Positions 54,957 through 64,000 are shown, counted from the stretch's first letter. The stretch is 64,000 nucleotides of DNA from Gemmatimonadota bacterium (GCA_022825135.1 JAJDYN010000032.1:1-64000), one strand, 5' to 3'. Program-made: numbers and translations. The notes: generated by a model from the sequence alone, not told the origin.

Positions 54957-57812
54957 ATGAAGTCGCCGTCTTACAACCATTTACTCGTCATCCTCGCCGT
55001 CGGCGCCGCGTGGGCTGCGGAGGCCTCCGCGCAACAGAAGCCCACGCTCACCCCCGACGACTACGGCCAGTGGGAGACCCTGGGGCAGGCGACGCTCTCG
55101 CCCGACGGCCTCTGGCTCGCGGTCGGCATCAGCCGGGTCAACGACGAAGCCGAGTTGCGCATCCACCGCACCGATTCCGACTCGGTGGTGGTGGTGCCCT
55201 TCGGCCGGAGCCCGCAGTTCAGCGATGACGGGGCCTGGCTCGCCTACGTGATCGGCATCTCGCCCGACGAGCGGGAGGCGCTGCAGGAGCGTCGCGAGCC
55301 GGTGCGCAACGACATGGGGCTGCTGAACCTGCGCACGGGCGAGCAGGAGACAATTGAGGACATCTCGTCCTTCTCGTTCTCGGGAGATGGGCGCCATCTC
55401 GCGCTGCGGCGCTACGCGCCCGAAGAGCAGGAGAGCGCGGGAGCGGACGCCATCGTGCGGAGTCTGGCTTCGGGCGCCTCGATCAGCTTCGGCAACGTCG
55501 GTGCGCTCGCGTGGCAGGACGAGGGATATCTGCTGGCGATGACGGTCGATGCCGAAGACCGCGTGGGCAACGGGGTCCGCCTCTACGATCCCGAGTCGGG
55601 CCGCATCAGCTCGCTGGACACCGACGACGCCGAGTACCGCGAGCTCTCCTGGCGCGAAGAGGCGGCGGATCTGGCCGTGCTCAAGACCTATACCGACGAC
55701 GAGCACGAGGACACGGCGCATGTCGCGCTGGCGTGGCGGAACCTCGACGACGGTGACGGCGAGGCGCTGGTCCTGGATCCGCGCGAGTCCCCGGCGCTGC
55801 TTCCCGGACAGCGCGTGGTCGAGCACCGCTCGCCGTCCTGGTCCGATGACGGATCCATCCTCTTCCTCGGTTATCAGGAGCGGATTCCGGTGCCGGAAGA
55901 TGAGGGAGAGCGCGAAGAGGAGGCGGAGGGCGACGAAGCGGAAGGCGATGCCGGGGAGGGCGATGCCGAGGGCGAAGAGGATTCGGAAGGCGAGGGAGAG
56001 GAAGGGGACGCAGGCGACGGCGAAGAGGAGGAGCGGGCCGGCGTCGAGATCTGGCACTCCCTCGATGTCGATCCGGTCCCGCAGCAGCGGGTGCGCGAGC
56101 GCCAGCTGCGGCAGCGCAACCAGATCGGCGCGTGGCACCCGGGGGACGGGCGCTTCCTGATGCTCGGCGGCGAGCACGCCGACCAGACCACGCTGGTGGA
56201 GGGAGGGGGCCACGTCCTCAACCGCGACGAGACACCCTACGACGTGGACGCCATGTTCAACCAGCAGTTCTACGACCTGTACGCCGTGGATACGGGCTCG
56301 GGTGCCGAGTCGCTGGTCCGCGAGCGGATCACCCTGGCGGCCCAGGGAAGCCCCGAGGGCCGCTACGTGGTGTGGTTCGAGGGCGAGGACTGGTGGAGCC
56401 ACGACCTCTCCAGCGGCGAGACGCGCAACATCACCGGGGGGCTGGGCGGGACCTTCGTCAACCTGGACCTGACCCCGACCCGGGAGCAGATGCCCGCGTT
56501 CGGGCTGGCGGGCTGGACGGAGGACGACCAGTCCGTGCTGATCAATGATCGGTGGGACGTCTGGGAGGTGCAGGCGGACGGTTCCGGCGGCCGGCGCCTC
56601 ACCGAAGGGGCCGAGAACGAAGTGCGCCATCGCGCGCTGCGGCCCGACGCGGAGGCCGAGGCCTTCGATCCCGGCGAGCCCATCTACTATTCCACGTACG
56701 GGGAGTGGACCAAGGAGGCGGGATTCTCACGAGCACGGCTCGGGAGCGACCCGGAGGCGCTGGTCCGGGACGACGCCTCCTACGGCTTCTTCGGCGGCGC
56801 CCTGCGAAAGGCCCGGGACGCCGACGTCTTCGTCTTCCGCCGGGAGCGCTTCGACGATTCCCCGGACTACTTCGCATCCGGGCCGGATCTCGACGACGCC
56901 AGCCAGGTCACGCGCACCAACCCCTTCCAGGACGACTATGCCTGGGGACGGACGGAGCTCGTCGAGTACGAGAACGAGTGGGGACGGCGCCTGCAAGGAG
57001 TGCTCACCTATCCCGCCGACTACGAGCCGGGACGGCAGTACCCGATGATCGTCTATCACTACGAGCTGCTGTCGCAGGGGCTGCACCAGTACCAGGTGCC
57101 GGATCCGACCCGCTACTACAACCAGCAGATCTGGACCCACGAGGGATACTTCGTCTTCCGGCCGGACATCGTCTACCGCGACCGCCGGCCGGGACAGTCC
57201 AACGTGGAGACGCTGCGGCCGGCGGTGGCTGCCGTGCTGGAGACCGGGCTGGTGGACCCGGAGCGGATCGGCCTGATCGGGCACTCGTGGGGCGGCTACC
57301 AGACGACCTTCTTCGTCACCCAGGACGACCTCTTCACGAGCGCCGTGGCGGGCGCCCCCCTCACCAACCTCATGAGCATGTACCTGTCGTTCTACTGGAA
57401 CAGCGGCGGCACGGACGCGCGCATCTTCGAGATCAGCCAGGGACGCATGCAGGTGCCCTGGTGGGAGGACTGGGACTCGTACTTCAACAACTCTCCGGTG
57501 CACCACATCGAGAACCTGAACACTCCGCTGCTGATGATGTTCGGCACCGAGGACGGCGCCGTCGAGTTCAACCAGGGGGTCGAGTTCTACAACGCCGCGC
57601 GCCGGGCCGGGAAGCACATGGTGATGCTGGTCTACGAGGGCGAGAACCACGGGCTGGCCGAGGAGCCCAACCAGCTGGACTACCAGAGCCGCATCCTGGA
57701 GTGGTTTGGGCACTACCTGAAGGGCGATCCGGCGCCCGACTGGATCACCAAGGGAGTCCCCTACCTGCAGCAGAAGGACGGCCCCAGGACGAAGAGGCGG
57801 GTGGTAAGCTAG
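54957..57812 (+). CDS. Exported S9 family peptidase with long acidic insert
   Basis: A 951-residue protein with a signal peptide (HLLVILAVGAAWAAEASAQ), a propeller domain and a C-terminal hydrolase. The triad is Ser777 (GHSWGGY), Asp866 (GTEDGAVEF) and His898 (ENHGLAEE). Residues about 312-361 are a 50-residue Glu/Asp/Gly run inside the propeller, explaining the extra length. ATG 54957 has AGGAGG eight bases upstream. The Nudix gene follows 8 bases after the stop, so this gene heads a three-gene set. Likely a periplasmic oligopeptidase. Confidence 0.93.
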   Translation: MKSPSYNHLLVILAVGAAWAAEASAQQKPTLTPDDYGQWETLGQATLSPDGLWLAVGISRVNDEAELRIHRTDSDSVVVVPFGRSPQFSDDGAWLAYVIGISPDEREALQERREPVRNDMGLLNLRTGEQETIEDISSFSFSGDGRHLALRRYAPEEQESAGADAIVRSLASGASISFGNVGALAWQDEGYLLAMTVDAEDRVGNGVRLYDPESGRISSLDTDDAEYRELSWREEAADLAVLKTYTDDEHEDTAHVALAWRNLDDGDGEALVLDPRESPALLPGQRVVEHRSPSWSDDGSILFLGYQERIPVPEDEGEREEEAEGDEAEGDAGEGDAEGEEDSEGEGEEGDAGDGEEEERAGVEIWHSLDVDPVPQQRVRERQLRQRNQIGAWHPGDGRFLMLGGEHADQTTLVEGGGHVLNRDETPYDVDAMFNQQFYDLYAVDTGSGAESLVRERITLAAQGSPEGRYVVWFEGEDWWSHDLSSGETRNITGGLGGTFVNLDLTPTREQMPAFGLAGWTEDDQSVLINDRWDVWEVQADGSGGRRLTEGAENEVRHRALRPDAEAEAFDPGEPIYYSTYGEWTKEAGFSRARLGSDPEALVRDDASYGFFGGALRKARDADVFVFRRERFDDSPDYFASGPDLDDASQVTRTNPFQDDYAWGRTELVEYENEWGRRLQGVLTYPADYEPGRQYPMIVYHYELLSQGLHQYQVPDPTRYYNQQIWTHEGYFVFRPDIVYRDRRPGQSNVETLRPAVAAVLETGLVDPERIGLIGHSWGGYQTTFFVTQDDLFTSAVAGAPLTNLMSMYLSFYWNSGGTDARIFEISQGRMQVPWWEDWDSYFNNSPVHHIENLNTPLLMMFGTEDGAVEFNQGVEFYNAARRAGKHMVMLVYEGENHGLAEEPNQLDYQSRILEWFGHYLKGDPAPDWITKGVPYLQQKDGPRTKRRVVS

Positions 57813-57820
57813 CGGCTGGG

Positions 57821-58390
57821 ATGACGGCCGGACGCGATGCGGCCATGCAGGCGGCGGTTGCGCTCGTGTTGCGCCGGGATCCGGAGCCGGCCTTCCTGCT
57901 GGTGCGCCGGGCGCGTTCCCCGCGCGATCCCTGGTCGGGACAGATGGCGCTCCCCGGGGGGCGCCGGGATCCGGAGGACATCGATCTCCGCGAGACCGCG
58001 GTGCGGGAGACGCGCGAGGAGGTCGGGATCGATCTCGCCCGATCGGGCACGCTCCTGGGCCGGCTTCCCGACCTGAAGCCGACGTCGCGGGCGATTCCCC
58101 GGCTGGTGATCGCGCCCTTCGTGTTCCTCCTCTCGGAGGGCTCCGGAGCGCGCGTGGCCAGCGCCGAGATCGCGGCCGTATATTGGGTCTCCGTCGCCGA
58201 CCTCAGCGCTCCCGGGGCGCGCTCGGCGGTGGCGGTGGAGACGCCTGCGGGAGAGCGCGAGTTTCCGTGCTACCGGGTCGAGGGCCATCCTGTATGGGGA
58301 CTCACGTACCGCATCCTGCAGCGCTTCCTGAAGAGTCGGCTGGCACGGCTCGGGCCGGCGGCAGGTGACAACCACCGGAGCGCAAGGTGA
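57821..58390 (+). CDS. Nudix hydrolase, CoA pyrophosphatase (NudL)-like
   Basis: A 189-residue Nudix protein. SGQMALPGGRRDPED near residue 39 and the box end ETAVRETREEVGI (residues 58-70) match the NudL/CoA-diphosphatase group, which has the SGQ-x2-PGG form. It would cleave CoA or related nucleoside diphosphates. The acidic REtxEE residues needed for metal binding are intact. It sits 8 bases after the S9 gene and its stop overlaps the GTG of the PH-domain gene (GTGA). Confidence 0.88.
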   Translation: MTAGRDAAMQAAVALVLRRDPEPAFLLVRRARSPRDPWSGQMALPGGRRDPEDIDLRETAVRETREEVGIDLARSGTLLGRLPDLKPTSRAIPRLVIAPFVFLLSEGSGARVASAEIAAVYWVSVADLSAPGARSAVAVETPAGEREFPCYRVEGHPVWGLTYRILQRFLKSRLARLGPAAGDNHRSAR

Positions 58391-58893
58391 AAACGGAAGA
58401 ACAGACCCGTTACCGCGAGCGCACGCCCTGGCCGTCCTGGGCGGATCTCATCTATGGCGTGGCCATCGTGTCGGGCGCGTATTCCGTGTTGGTCACCTCG
58501 GGCGGCGGCATGCTCTTCCGGCTGGCCGCCGCCGCGGCCATCCTCGCCGCCGGGTGGGGCCTGCGCATGGTGCTGGGCGGGCTGACGGTGCTGGTGCAGG
58601 AGACACGCCTCGTGATGCACCTGGGCTCGGTGAGGCTCGTGCGCAGGATGGTGCCGCTGGACAGCATCGTCTCGCTGGAGAGCGTGCGCTACCGTCCGCT
58701 GATGGAGTTCGGCGGCTGGGGGGTGCGCGGTGCGGGCAAGAAGCGCGCCTGGACCGCCCGCGGCGATCGCGCGGTGGTGGTCGAACTCGACGAGGGCCGG
58801 CGGCTTTACGTGGGGAGCGACCACCCCCAGCGTCTCGAGGCGGCCATTCGCAGCGCCGTAGCGGGACTCCGCAGGAGGGACGACGAGGCGTAA
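58387..58893 (+). CDS. Membrane protein with bacterial PH-like domain
   Basis: A 168-residue protein with two predicted membrane helices near residues 20-60 (LIYGVAIVSGAYSVLVTSGG, LAAAAAILAAGWGLRMVL) and a C-terminal bacterial PH-like domain (VPLDSIVSLESVRYRPLMEF, AVVVELDEGRRLYVGSDHPQ). The GTG start overlaps the Nudix stop by 4 bases. The role is unknown. It is convergent with the first SLC13 gene, with 5 bases between stops. Confidence 0.75.
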   Translation: MKTEEQTRYRERTPWPSWADLIYGVAIVSGAYSVLVTSGGGMLFRLAAAAAILAAGWGLRMVLGGLTVLVQETRLVMHLGSVRLVRRMVPLDSIVSLESVRYRPLMEFGGWGVRGAGKKRAWTARGDRAVVVELDEGRRLYVGSDHPQRLEAAIRSAVAGLRRRDDEA

Positions 58894-58898
58894 CCGGT

Positions 58899-60512
58899 CT
58901 ACCCGGCCCCCGTCGCCCAGTCCGGCATCACCCCCCGGTCGAAATCGAAGACCGCCTCTCCCAGCAGCATCACCACCGTGGTGACCACGATCACCCCGAT
59001 CAGGTTCAGCAGGATGCCCGCGCGCGCCATCTCCCCGACCGAGATGCGGTCGCTTCCGAAGACGATGGCGTTGGCCGGCGTCGCGACCGGCATCATGAAC
59101 GCGCACGACGCGGATAGCGTCGCGGGCAGCATCAGCGTGAGCGGATTCATCTCCGTCACCACCGCAACCGAGGCCAGGATGGGGAGAATCATCTCCGTGG
59201 TGGCCAGGTTGCTTGTCAGTTCCGTCAGGAAGGTGAGCGTGAGGCAGACCAGGACGATGACGACGAAGGGCGGCAGCCCCCCCAGTCCCTGGAACTGGTT
59301 CCCGATGATGTTCGCGAGCCCGGTGTCGGTGAAGCCGGCCGCAAGCGCGAAGCCTCCTCCGAAGAGGAGCACGATGTTCCACGGCAGACGCGGGATCACC
59401 TCCGCCCCCATCACGCGGTTTGCGTTTGCGAAACGGGCTGCGCGGCGCAGCGGCTCCATCCACCGGGGGACGCGGGCGGCCGCCGCCTCGCTCGTTCCGC
59501 CCGGCGGCTGGTTGCGGGTCGGGATGAAGAAGAGGACGGCCGCCATGGCGATCGCGACGGTGCCGTCGTCGATCATCCCGGGGAAGGGAAGGAGGTTCGA
59601 CCAGCCCGGAATCGTACCGAAGCCGAGTTCCAGGTCCCGGCGGAAGATCCATAGCACCGCGGTGGTGGCGAAGACGACCAGCACGGAACGTTCCTCGAAC
59701 GAGATCGGACCGAGCCCGGCGCGCTCGCGCGCGAGGACATCGCGGTCGATCTGCACTTCCGGCGACGGACGATAGAGGACCTGGGTAAGGAGAAACCAGC
59801 ACACCGCGACCATCGTGATCCCGACGGGCGTGGCCAGCACCATCCAGGTGCCGAACTCCACCGGGGGCGCTTCGGGGAAGATGATCTGGAAGATGCGCTG
59901 GAAGGACAGGTTGGGCGTGGTTCCGACCAGCGTCGTCACTCCGCCCATCGAACAGGCATAGGCGATCCCGAGCATGAGGGCGACGGTGAAGGTGCGCGAG
60001 TGCCTGATGCCGGCGGTCTCCTCGACCTGGAGCACCATCGCGAGCCCGATCGGGACCATCATCACGGCGGTGGCGGTGTTGGCGATCCACATGGAGAGGA
60101 AGGCGGCCGCCACCATGAAGCCCAGAATGATGCGCGCGGGTCCGCCGCCCACGGCGTGGATGATGCCCAGGGCGATGCGCTTGTGCAGGTTCCACCTCTG
60201 CATCGTGAGCGCGATCATGAAGCCCCCCAGGAAGAGGACGATCGTGCCGTTGAAGTAGACGGGCGCGACCTGGTTCCCGGACATGATGCCGAGCAGGGGG
60301 AAGAGCACCAGCGGAAGAATGGCGGTGGCGAAGAGCGGAAGCGCGTTGCTGACCCACCAGATTGCCATGAGGCTCACGACGGCGGCGAGGCTGCTGGCGG
60401 GCGCGTTGGCCGCATCCACCGGAAAGGCCAGCAGCAGGAGGAAGCAGCCCAGGCCGAGCCAGAAGCCGATCGCCTGCGTCCGGCGGCTGGTCGGTGGTCG
60501 ATGATCGGCCAT
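58899..60512 (-). CDS. SLC13/DASS-family sodium:anion symporter, copy 1
   Basis: A 537-residue, 11-12-helix protein with the DASS hairpin motifs TELTSNLATTEMILPILASV near residue 430 and VGTTPNLSFQR near 218, and the conserved ANTATAVMMVPIGLAM. The family imports dicarboxylates, citrate or sulfate with sodium. GGGGGA lies about 8 bases before ATG 60512. The neighbouring gene at 60579 is a close paralogue in tandem; the two differ mainly in the loop near residues 335-360. Substrate cannot be told from sequence. Confidence 0.93.
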   Translation of the reverse strand: MADHRPPTSRRTQAIGFWLGLGCFLLLLAFPVDAANAPASSLAAVVSLMAIWWVSNALPLFATAILPLVLFPLLGIMSGNQVAPVYFNGTIVLFLGGFMIALTMQRWNLHKRIALGIIHAVGGGPARIILGFMVAAAFLSMWIANTATAVMMVPIGLAMVLQVEETAGIRHSRTFTVALMLGIAYACSMGGVTTLVGTTPNLSFQRIFQIIFPEAPPVEFGTWMVLATPVGITMVAVCWFLLTQVLYRPSPEVQIDRDVLARERAGLGPISFEERSVLVVFATTAVLWIFRRDLELGFGTIPGWSNLLPFPGMIDDGTVAIAMAAVLFFIPTRNQPPGGTSEAAAARVPRWMEPLRRAARFANANRVMGAEVIPRLPWNIVLLFGGGFALAAGFTDTGLANIIGNQFQGLGGLPPFVVIVLVCLTLTFLTELTSNLATTEMILPILASVAVVTEMNPLTLMLPATLSASCAFMMPVATPANAIVFGSDRISVGEMARAGILLNLIGVIVVTTVVMLLGEAVFDFDRGVMPDWATGAG

Positions 60513-60578
60513 GATGTCGTCCCCCGGGCAGCCGGGTTCCCGCCGCGTCGAATTGGACGGCGAACGCCGCGTCGCGGG

Positions 60579-62210
60579 TTAGCCGCCGACCTCCCCCGCG
60601 GCCGGTTGCGTCGCCCACTCCGGCATTACCCCCGATTCGATGCCGAAGACGGTCTCGCCCAGCGTCAGCACAAGCGTGGCGATCACAAGCGCGCCGATCA
60701 GGTTCAGGAAGATGCCCGCGCGCGCCATCTCCCCGACCGAGATGCGGTCACTGCCGAAGACGATGGCGTTGGGAGGCGTCGCGACCGGCATCATGAACGC
60801 GCATGAGGCGGAAAGCGTCGCCGGGACCATCAGCATCAGCGGGTTCATCCCGGTCAGCACCGCCACCGATGCGAGGATGGGGAGGATCATCTCCGTGGTG
60901 GCCAGGTTGCTGGTCAGCTCGGTGAGGAAGGTGAGCGTCAGGCAGACCAGCAGGATGACGGCGAAGTCCGGCAGCCCGCCGAGTCCCTGGAACTGATTGC
61001 CGATGATGTTGGCGAGCCCGGTGCCCTGGAAGCCGGCCGCGAGCGCAAACCCTCCGCCGAAGAGGAGGACGATGTTCCAGGGGAGACGGGGGATGACCTC
61101 GGCGCCCATTACGCGGTTCGCGGTCCCGAAACGGGCCGCCCAGCCAATCAGCGCCCGCCACCCGGTGGTCGCGTCCGGAGCCTGGACGCCGGCGGTGCGC
61201 GGCGCCCGGTTGCGGGTCGGGATGAAGAACAGCACCGACGCCATCGCGATCGCCACGGTGCCATCGTCGATCATCCCGGGGAAGGGGAGGAGGTTGGACC
61301 AGCCGGGGATGGTGGCGAAACCGAGCTGCAGATCGCGCCTGAAGACCCAGAGCAGCGCGGTCATGGCGAAGACGGTCGCCACGGAGCGCTCCTCGAAGGA
61401 GATCGGGCCCAGGCCGGCGCGTTCGCGCTCGAGGACATCCCGCTCGATCCGGATTTCCGGCGATGGACGATAGAGAACCTGCGTGAGCAGCAGCCAGGCC
61501 ACCGCGATCATCGTGACCCCGATCGGCAGGCCCATCACGATCCAGGTGCCGAAGTCGATCGGAGGCGCTTCGGGGAAGATGATCTGGAAGATGCGCTGGA
61601 AGGACAGGTTGGGAGGGGTTCCGACCAGCGTCGTCAGCCCGCCCATCGAACAGCCGTAGGCGATGCCGAGCATGAGGGCGATGGTGAACGTGCGCGACTG
61701 CCGGGCGCCGGCCGTCTCCTCGACCTGGAGCACCATCGCGAGCCCGATCGGCACCATCATCACCGCGGTGGCGGTGTTGGAAATCCACATGGAGAGGAAG
61801 GCGGCCGCCACCATGAAGCCCAGAATGATGCGCGGAGGTCCGCCGCCCACCGCGTGGATGATGCCGAGGGCGATGCGCTTGTGGAGATTCCACCTCTCCA
61901 TCGTCAGCGCGATCATGAACCCTCCGAGGAAGAGGACGATCGTGCTGTTGAAGTAGACCGGCGCGACATCGTTCCCGGACATGATGCCCAGCAAGGGGAA
62001 CAGCACCAGCGGAAGAATGGCGGTCGCGAAGAGCGGAAGCGCGTTGCTCACCCACCAGATCGCCATGAGGCTCGCGACGGCGGCGAGGCGGCTCGCCGGC
62101 AGGTTGCCCGGATCGATGGGAAGAGCGAGCAGCAGCAGGAAGCAGCCCACGCCGAGCCAGAAGCCGATGGCGCGCGTGCGCGGGCTGGTCTGTTTGTCGT
62201 GTTCCGCCAT
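60579..62210 (-). CDS. SLC13/DASS-family sodium:anion symporter, copy 2
   Basis: A 543-residue protein, nearly collinear with the gene at 58899: shared segments include FSVDAANAPAS/LPIDPGNLPAS-type starts, YFNSTIVLFLGGFMIALTME, VGTPPNLSFQRIFQIIFPEA and TELTSNLATTEMILPILASV. The 66-base gap and same orientation indicate a tandem duplication. Differences cluster in the signal-like start, a central loop (APRTAGVQAPDATTGWRAL here against PPGGTSEAAAARVP there) and the last 30 residues, which may tune substrate or regulation. Confidence 0.93.
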   Translation of the reverse strand: MAEHDKQTSPRTRAIGFWLGVGCFLLLLALPIDPGNLPASRLAAVASLMAIWWVSNALPLFATAILPLVLFPLLGIMSGNDVAPVYFNSTIVLFLGGFMIALTMERWNLHKRIALGIIHAVGGGPPRIILGFMVAAAFLSMWISNTATAVMMVPIGLAMVLQVEETAGARQSRTFTIALMLGIAYGCSMGGLTTLVGTPPNLSFQRIFQIIFPEAPPIDFGTWIVMGLPIGVTMIAVAWLLLTQVLYRPSPEIRIERDVLERERAGLGPISFEERSVATVFAMTALLWVFRRDLQLGFATIPGWSNLLPFPGMIDDGTVAIAMASVLFFIPTRNRAPRTAGVQAPDATTGWRALIGWAARFGTANRVMGAEVIPRLPWNIVLLFGGGFALAAGFQGTGLANIIGNQFQGLGGLPDFAVILLVCLTLTFLTELTSNLATTEMILPILASVAVLTGMNPLMLMVPATLSASCAFMMPVATPPNAIVFGSDRISVGEMARAGIFLNLIGALVIATLVLTLGETVFGIESGVMPEWATQPAAGEVGG

Positions 62211-62232
62211 GGAGGAGCGCCCGCCGGCCGGG

Positions 62233-63411
62233 CTAGCTGCCCGGTTCCAGGCGGGCGACCATGCCGGGGCGGTCGAACACCAGGTAGATCAGGCCGTCCG
62301 GGCCCTGGCGCACGTCACGGATGCGGCCCTGGCGGCGGACCAGCGTCTCTTCGCCGGTGACCGTATGTCCGTCCAGGGTCAGGCGCGCCAGTTGCTGGCC
62401 GGCCAGCCCGCCCACGAACATCGAGCCGCGCCACGCCGGGAAGCGGTCGCCGGTGTAGATGAGCAGTCCCGACGTGGCGATGGAGGGCACCCAGTAGTGC
62501 GCCGGAGGCTCCATGCCGTCGCGGTGACTGCCCACGTGGATCCTCGACCCGCTCCCGTAGTTGACCCCGTATCCGACCACCGGCCAGCCATAGTTGCGGC
62601 CCGGCAGGATCAGGTTGACCTCGTCTCCGCCCTGCGGCCCGTGTTCGTTCAGCCACAGATCCCCGGTCTCCGGGTGGAAGGCCATGCCCTGGGCGTTCCG
62701 GTGTCCGTAGCTGTAGATGTCCTGGAGCACTCCCTCCTGCCCGACGAACGGGTTGTCGGCCGGAATGCGCCCGTCGTCGTGCAGGCGCACCACCACGCCG
62801 TGGTGGGTGGAAAGGTCCTGCGCCGGGTGGGCCGACAGCTCCGCGAGCCCGCCCCTGGGTGACACCTGCCGGTCGCCGGCGGTGATGTACAGGTAATTGT
62901 CGGCATCGAAGGCCAGACGCGAACCGAAATGGTCGCGGCCGCGGGACTGCGCGACCCAGATCTCCTCGACCCCGGTGAGGGCGTCGTTCTGGAAGCGGCC
63001 CCGGGCGACCACGGTGCTGGCGCCGCCGTCATCGTGCTGGGCCGCATAGCTCAGGTAGAGCAGGCGATTGCTTTCGAAGTCCGGGTGCGGCGCCACGTCC
63101 AGCAGACCGCCCTGTCCGCGCGCGCGCACGTCCGGCACGCCGTCGACGGGGTCGCGCAGAAGCGTTCCGTCACGCACGATGCGCAGCCGGCCCTGCCGCT
63201 CCGTGACCAGCATGTCCCCGCTGGGGAGCCAGGCCACCGCCCAGGGGTTGCTCAGGTCGTCGACCACCGTAACCAGCCGGTGAGCGACCTGCTCCTGGCC
63301 TCCCGCCACGGGTCCGGGTCCAGGTCCCGGGGTCTGGCCGTCCGGCGTAGAAGCGGCGGAGGGGCTGCACGCGGCAAAGAGCAGGATCACCGGAAACAGG
63401 CAGAATTTCAT
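62233..63411 (-). CDS. PQQ-type soluble aldose sugar dehydrogenase-like lipoprotein
   Basis: A 392-residue protein with a lipobox (FPVILLFAACSPS, Cys about residue 15). It carries the six-bladed PQQ sugar dehydrogenase fold: NPWAVAWLPSGDMLVTERQG, GLLDVAPHPDFESNRLLYLS, HFGSRLAFD and the hallmark GHRNAQGMAFHPETGDLWLN plus EHGPQGGDEVNLILP. These Asd/YliI-like enzymes oxidise aldoses in the periplasm with PQQ. The start is ATG 63411. It is 22 bases downstream of the second symporter gene start but on the same strand and may share a transcript with both symporters. Confidence 0.92.
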   Translation of the reverse strand: MKFCLFPVILLFAACSPSAASTPDGQTPGPGPGPVAGGQEQVAHRLVTVVDDLSNPWAVAWLPSGDMLVTERQGRLRIVRDGTLLRDPVDGVPDVRARGQGGLLDVAPHPDFESNRLLYLSYAAQHDDGGASTVVARGRFQNDALTGVEEIWVAQSRGRDHFGSRLAFDADNYLYITAGDRQVSPRGGLAELSAHPAQDLSTHHGVVVRLHDDGRIPADNPFVGQEGVLQDIYSYGHRNAQGMAFHPETGDLWLNEHGPQGGDEVNLILPGRNYGWPVVGYGVNYGSGSRIHVGSHRDGMEPPAHYWVPSIATSGLLIYTGDRFPAWRGSMFVGGLAGQQLARLTLDGHTVTGEETLVRRQGRIRDVRQGPDGLIYLVFDRPGMVARLEPGS

Positions 63412-63569
63412 CGTCCGTCGCCGTGTTCAGGTAAACTGGTATCCAGAGCGTACTATATACCGCGTCGAGCCCGTCTTCCGCCACCTGCGCGCTGGAGGGA
63501 ACAGCCTGCCGGCGCCCGAGGTAGGGCGGGCTGACGTACCCCGATCACCCACAGCCTCCCGCAGCCGCC

Positions 63570-64000
63570 ATGTCCACTTCCCGGGTCGTCGTCGCAGGCG
63601 GAGGCCTCATCGGCCTCTGCTCGGCCTGGTATCTGGCGCGGCGCGGGGCGGATGTCGTCGTTCTCGAGCGCAAGGAAATCGGGGCCGGCGCCTCGCGGGG
63701 CAACGCCGGGATCGTGGCCGCCGGGCACCCTCCGCTGAACCGGCCGGGCAAGGTCCGCCAGGCGCTCCCGCACATCTTCGATGCGCGGAGTCCGTTGTAC
63801 GTGCGCGCGCGGAGGGACATGGGCGTCTGGCGATGGCTGGCCGCGTTCGCGCGGCACTGCACCCGCCGACACGAACGGCACTGCCTGGAGACGCTGGCGC
63901 CGCTGGGGCTGGATACGCTCGCGTGCTTCGACGCCATCGTGGATGAGGAAGGGATCGACTGCGATTACCGGCGCGGGCACTACCTGGAGGTCTGCGTCGG
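63570..64000 (+). CDS. FAD-dependent oxidoreductase, DadA-like (5' fragment)
   Basis: The first 143 residues of a D-amino-acid-dehydrogenase-like flavoprotein; the gene runs off the window end. The N-terminal dinucleotide-binding motif VVVAGGGLIGLCSAWYLARR, followed by ADVVVLERKEIGAGASRGN, is the classic GxGxxG and glutamate-ended fold of the DAO family, and SRGNAGIVAAG is the FAD-contact loop. ATG 63570 is the first start in the frame; it is divergent from the PQQ sugar dehydrogenase gene with a 158-base gap. Substrate is likely an amino or imino acid. Confidence 0.85.
   Translation, partial: MSTSRVVVAGGGLIGLCSAWYLARRGADVVVLERKEIGAGASRGNAGIVAAGHPPLNRPGKVRQALPHIFDARSPLYVRARRDMGVWRWLAAFARHCTRRHERHCLETLAPLGLDTLACFDAIVDEEGIDCDYRRGHYLEVCV

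Overview
The window is about 64 kb of very GC-rich, densely coding bacterial DNA. Genes are close-packed, many start with GTG or TTG, and stop/start overlaps of the TGATG and GTGA/ATGA types are common. The mix of secreted S9, M28, M20 and M29 peptidases, ECF sigma factors with their own anti-sigma factors, a bactofilin, TonB-dependent transport and small TM/coiled-coil proteins looks like a Gemmatimonadota-type Gram-negative bacterium. That placement is an inference from gene content only; there is no rRNA or other phylogenetic marker here. I see no rRNA, tRNA, CRISPR array, IS element or prophage.

Region 1 (1-7002) holds the C-terminal end of an unknown protein. It is followed by an ECF sigma factor, a small one-TM putative anti-sigma protein and a membrane-anchored Spy/CpxP-like periplasmic protein. 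These run directly into a TolC, ABC ATPase, MacA-like adaptor and MacB-like permease set. The layout resembles the CnrYXH metal-sensing module, but it is wired to an ABC-type tripartite efflux pump instead of an RND pump. The adaptor carries a long Met/Gly/Ala-rich insertion. Region 2 (7099-9448, minus strand) is a second ECF sigma / zinc-finger anti-sigma / double-PDZ operon.

Region 3 (9741-17939) has threonine synthase, a TonB-dependent receptor with a small overlapping partner, a carboxypeptidase-regulatory-repeat protein and a secreted S9 peptidase. Region 4 (17951-30968) has an M14-like and an M24 peptidase, an MTHFR-like protein, a class II photolyase, an APC permease fused to USP domains, a homocysteine methyltransferase-MTHFR fusion and full-length MetH. 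It is therefore a methionine/one-carbon cluster next to peptidases.

Region 5 (31092-57812) is mostly exported hydrolases: a DUF3810-like metalloprotease, DUF1028, M29-like, two M28, three S9, M20, an amidase and a GH109-like Tat oxidoreductase. Between them lie accessory pieces: a frameshifted nucleotidyltransferase with an overlapping 135-residue partner, a VapBC pair with a palindromic operator candidate, and an Rpn-nuclease-like tail fragment. Bactofilin and two small TM/coiled-coil proteins also lie here. Region 6 (57821-64000) has a NudL-like Nudix protein, a PH-domain membrane protein, a tandem pair of SLC13 anion symporters, a PQQ-type sugar dehydrogenase and the start of a DadA-like FAD oxidoreductase.

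Taken together, the genes describe a cell that degrades peptides outside the cytoplasm, imports amino acids and dicarboxylates, and recycles methionine methyl groups. It senses envelope or metal stress through at least two ECF systems. No gene-free stretch exceeds about 300 bases.
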